DNA of 7,514 nt from Fidelibacterota bacterium (GTDB lineage Bacteria; Fidelibacterota; Marinisomatia; Marinisomatales; TCS56). Shown here piece by piece: positions 4,977-7,514 of this stretch (position 1 is its first letter; every line of letters starts with the position of its first letter). Below the pieces are notes generated by a model that had not been told where the DNA came from, made no database searches, and saw nothing but the letters and a program-made list of their open reading frames with translations. The stretch covers positions 1 through 7,514 of the forward strand of contig JABMPO010000187.1 of the NCBI GenBank assembly GCA_013203015.1, written 5' to 3'. The translations under genes were made by a program, and so were the position numbers.

Positions 4977-7514
4977 AAAATTTGACTAAGCAAACAGGGA
5001 AAACTTACTGGCGCAGCCTGGACCAATTGGCCGATTCAGACGAATTCAAGCAGATTGTAGAAAGGGAATTTCCGGAAGGCACCTCCGAATTGAATGATCC
5101 GGTTTCAAGGCGCACATTTTTATCTCTAATGGGCGCTTCTCTGGCTCTAGCCGGATTGGCCGGTTGTCGCCGGCCGGTTGAAAAAATTATTCCCTATGTA
5201 GTCGGTCAGGAAAACCTCATCCCTGGTGTACCAAAATTCTATGCCACCACCATGCCCTTGGGACTGGAAAATATTGGTGTGTTAGTTGAAAATCATGAAG
5301 GCCGCCCCACTAAACTGGAAGGCAATCCAGCTCATCCGGCCTCACTGGGTGCCGCCAACTCTTTCGTCCAGTCTGCTATTCTCGATCTTTACGACCCAGA
5401 TCGCTCCCTGACAGTGCTGAACAATGGTACCTCTAGCGAATGGAAGAATTTTATTGCTCACTGGCGCACTACCTATTCTGATTTCAAGGATAGCCAAGGC
5501 GATGGTCTCGCCATCCTTTCCGAAGCTTTCGCCTCACCCACCCTGGCCCGACTTAAAGCCAATTTTGTCCGGCAATTCCCCAAAGCCCGCTGGGTCACCT
5601 GGGAACCAATTTCCGATGAAAATATTTACAGCGGCATCAAGGCCGCCACCAGCAAAATTTATCAGCCCCGGTTCCGGCTGAATACTGCGCAGGTGATCCT
5701 GGCGCTGGATAGCGATTTTCTGCACCTTGAAACTGCCGCAATTACCAACACCAAAGGTTTCGCGGAAGGCCGACGGGTAGAGTCGGAAAATGATTCCATG
5801 AATCGCTTGTACGTGGTGGAGCCCGGCTTTACCGTTACCGGCGGCATGGCCGATCATCGCCTGAACATCCCAACATCACAGATACCAGCTTTCACCATAG
5901 CCCTGGCGCACGAACTACAAAATCTGGGACTGGCGTTACCAGCTGGAATCGAGTTACCGGTCACCGAATTCACCACCGATCGCAAGTGGATCAAAGCGGT
6001 CGCCAAAGATTTACTGACCCACCGTAGTCAAAACCTGATCGTGGCCGGACGCCGCCAACCAGCCCAGGTCCACGCTCTGGTTCTGCTGATGAATTCAGCC
6101 CTGGGCAATACTGGTGAGACTATCGATTATTACAATTTGAAGGACTCTGAGTTACCGTCGACTACCGCCTTGACGAATTTGGTGAATAATATGGAAGCCG
6201 GTGAGATTGATTATCTGGTCATGCTGGGCGGCAATCCGGTTTACAATGCCCCTGCCGATTTGGGATTTGCCGCAGCTCTGGGCAAGGTTGACAACACCGT
6301 CCATCTCAGTTCCCATGTGGATGAAACTTCCCAATTAGTGAATTGGCATATCAATCAGACCCATTTTCTGGAAGCCTGGGGTGATGCCACAAGTATCAAC
6401 GGCACCAAGAGTATTATTCAACCTCAGATCGAACCATTGTTCAGTGCGATCAGCGCTGTAGAATTATTAAGTCTGCTGGCCAGCGGTGAAAAAACCAATG
6501 GCTACGATGAGGTACAAAAAACCTGGCAAACCATTCTACTGTCAGCAAATTTTGATAAATCCTGGCGGCGGGTTCTGCATGATGGAATTTTAGCTTCCGC
6601 AGCGAAGAAGTCAGCACCACAAATCTCTAATCGCCTGCTGAAAAATATTTTAAATACAAATTTCAAGAGTACGCCCCCTTCAGTCAACAACTTCGAAATA
6701 TCCCTGACTGTTTCCAATGCCAGTTTTGACGGCCGTTTTGCCAATAACGGCTGGCTCCAGGAATTGCCGGATCCGATCACCAAATTGACCTGGGATAACG
6801 CGGCGGTAATGAACAGCAAAACAGCCGAAGCACTGAACGTAAGCAATTTCGATGTAATCGAAATCGCGGTTAATGGACGGTCGCTCAGAGAGCCGGTTTG
6901 GATCATGCCCGGCCAGGCTGATTTCACGATATCCCTGGCTTTAGGTTATGGGCGCGAATCCGCCGGCCGAATCGGTACTGGAGTTGGCGTCAATGCCTAC
7001 CCACTACGCACCAGTGACCGCCTCTATATTCTTCCCGGAGCAGCAATTACCAAAACTAATGCCACTTACGAATTAGCGTGCACCCAGGACCACCACGGTT
7101 TGGACCTGGAAAAACTGGCCGCAGATGCCATTCAGGATCGATTGCCGGTGCTTTACCGGGAAGCCACATTGGATGAATACCGACAGCATCCCGATTTCGC
7201 CAGCGAGGCGGTGGAACATCCACCGCTGAAATCGCTGTGGGAGGAAAAGGAATACGACGAAGGTTATCAATGGGGTATGACGATCGATCTAAACACCTGC
7301 ACCGGCTGCAACGCCTGTTCCATCGCCTGTCAGAGTGAAAATAATATTCCAATTGTTGGTAAAAAGGAAGTTGCTAATGGCCGAGAGATGGCCTGGATAC
7401 GAATGGACCGCTATTTCAGTGGCCCGGAAGATAGCCCGGAAATGGTCCACCAACCAGTGGCCTGTCAGCATTGCGAAAACGCCCCCTGCGAGCAGGTCTG
7501 CCCGGTAGCAGCCA
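4973..7514 (+). CDS. actB: Alternative complex III subunit ActB, molybdopterin-oxidoreductase-like/Fe-S fusion (3' end beyond window)
   Basis: The frame is open from ATG 4973 to the window end (847 codons; members are usually about 1,000 residues). Residues about 11-40 (YWRSLDQLADSDEFKQIVER onward) are the extended Tat leader typical of this subunit. It is followed by twin arginines R46-R47 in SRRTFL, a hydrophobic stretch and LAGC with Cys65, a possible lipidation site. A long middle region resembles molybdopterin oxidoreductases (DYLVMLGGNPVYNAPADLGF; a C-terminal dinucleotide-binding-like part near GYGRESAGRIGTGVGVNAYP); ActB proteins studied so far lack the molybdenum cofactor. From about residue 768 a ferredoxin-like domain begins, with C776-x2-C779-x2-C782-x3-C786 and C831-x2-C834-x4-C839-x3-C843-P. 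It carries electrons from quinol oxidation to the ActA hemes. The start overlaps the actA stop, implying coupling. Confidence 0.97.
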   Translation, partial: MKNLTKQTGKTYWRSLDQLADSDEFKQIVEREFPEGTSELNDPVSRRTFLSLMGASLALAGLAGCRRPVEKIIPYVVGQENLIPGVPKFYATTMPLGLENIGVLVENHEGRPTKLEGNPAHPASLGAANSFVQSAILDLYDPDRSLTVLNNGTSSEWKNFIAHWRTTYSDFKDSQGDGLAILSEAFASPTLARLKANFVRQFPKARWVTWEPISDENIYSGIKAATSKIYQPRFRLNTAQVILALDSDFLHLETAAITNTKGFAEGRRVESENDSMNRLYVVEPGFTVTGGMADHRLNIPTSQIPAFTIALAHELQNLGLALPAGIELPVTEFTTDRKWIKAVAKDLLTHRSQNLIVAGRRQPAQVHALVLLMNSALGNTGETIDYYNLKDSELPSTTALTNLVNNMEAGEIDYLVMLGGNPVYNAPADLGFAAALGKVDNTVHLSSHVDETSQLVNWHINQTHFLEAWGDATSINGTKSIIQPQIEPLFSAISAVELLSLLASGEKTNGYDEVQKTWQTILLSANFDKSWRRVLHDGILASAAKKSAPQISNRLLKNILNTNFKSTPPSVNNFEISLTVSNASFDGRFANNGWLQELPDPITKLTWDNAAVMNSKTAEALNVSNFDVIEIAVNGRSLREPVWIMPGQADFTISLALGYGRESAGRIGTGVGVNAYPLRTSDRLYILPGAAITKTNATYELACTQDHHGLDLEKLAADAIQDRLPVLYREATLDEYRQHPDFASEAVEHPPLKSLWEEKEYDEGYQWGMTIDLNTCTGCNACSIACQSENNIPIVGKKEVANGREMAWIRMDRYFSGPEDSPEMVHQPVACQHCENAPCEQVCPVAA

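Noticed and set aside
5534..5857. Open frame of 107 codons on the minus strand
   Set aside because: It is antisense to actB, with no family signature and no sensible operon context.
6502..6927. Open frame of 141 codons on the minus strand
   Set aside because: It is antisense to actB, which is continuously open and recognisable there; treated as a shadow.

Overview
The window holds two oppositely oriented gene blocks separated by a 325-base divergent intergenic region. The composition is moderate in GC. Most genes overlap or sit a few bases apart, which indicates operons. Alternative complex III genes, an Acr3/ArsP-type arsenic cluster and dispersed palindromic repeats in the spacers together suggest a respiring Gram-negative bacterium, perhaps of the Bacteroidota/Calditrichota/Marinimicrobia (FCB) sphere. 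That placement is inference only; no marker gene is present.

Left block (minus strand, read from 3560 to 1): arsR, a large ArsP-type permease, a thioredoxin-fold lipoprotein, a CcdA/DsbD-type membrane protein, a small TM0996/MTH895-type glutaredoxin-like protein, and, after a 107-base gap with two hairpins, the first 141 codons of an Acr3 arsenite exporter that leaves the window at base 1. A sigma70-like promoter with an ArsR-type dyad over its -10 box lies just upstream of arsR. Three of the proteins form a plausible electron chain across the inner membrane (cytosolic CxxC protein, CcdA with paired membrane cysteines, periplasmic CxxC lipoprotein). They sit between two different metalloid exporters, so the cluster looks like a thiol-redox-coupled arsenic (possibly organoarsenical) resistance unit.

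Middle (3561-3885): the arsR promoter/operator, two palindromic repeats, and a candidate promoter and dyad for the rightward operon. No RNA gene was seen.

Right block (plus strand): an Rrf2-family regulator with three cysteines, then actA (pentaheme cytochrome c) and actB (extended Tat signal, molybdopterin-oxidoreductase-like domain fused to a ferredoxin-like Fe-S domain). These are the first two subunits of alternative complex III, a quinol oxidase unrelated to cytochrome bc1. actB runs off the right edge after 847 codons.

The most unusual structural observation is that two palindromic repeat families (here A and B) occur as a B-A pair in both major spacers, in inverted orientation. Together they bracket the five-gene arsR-to-glutaredoxin unit from promoter to last stop codon, leaving acr3 outside.
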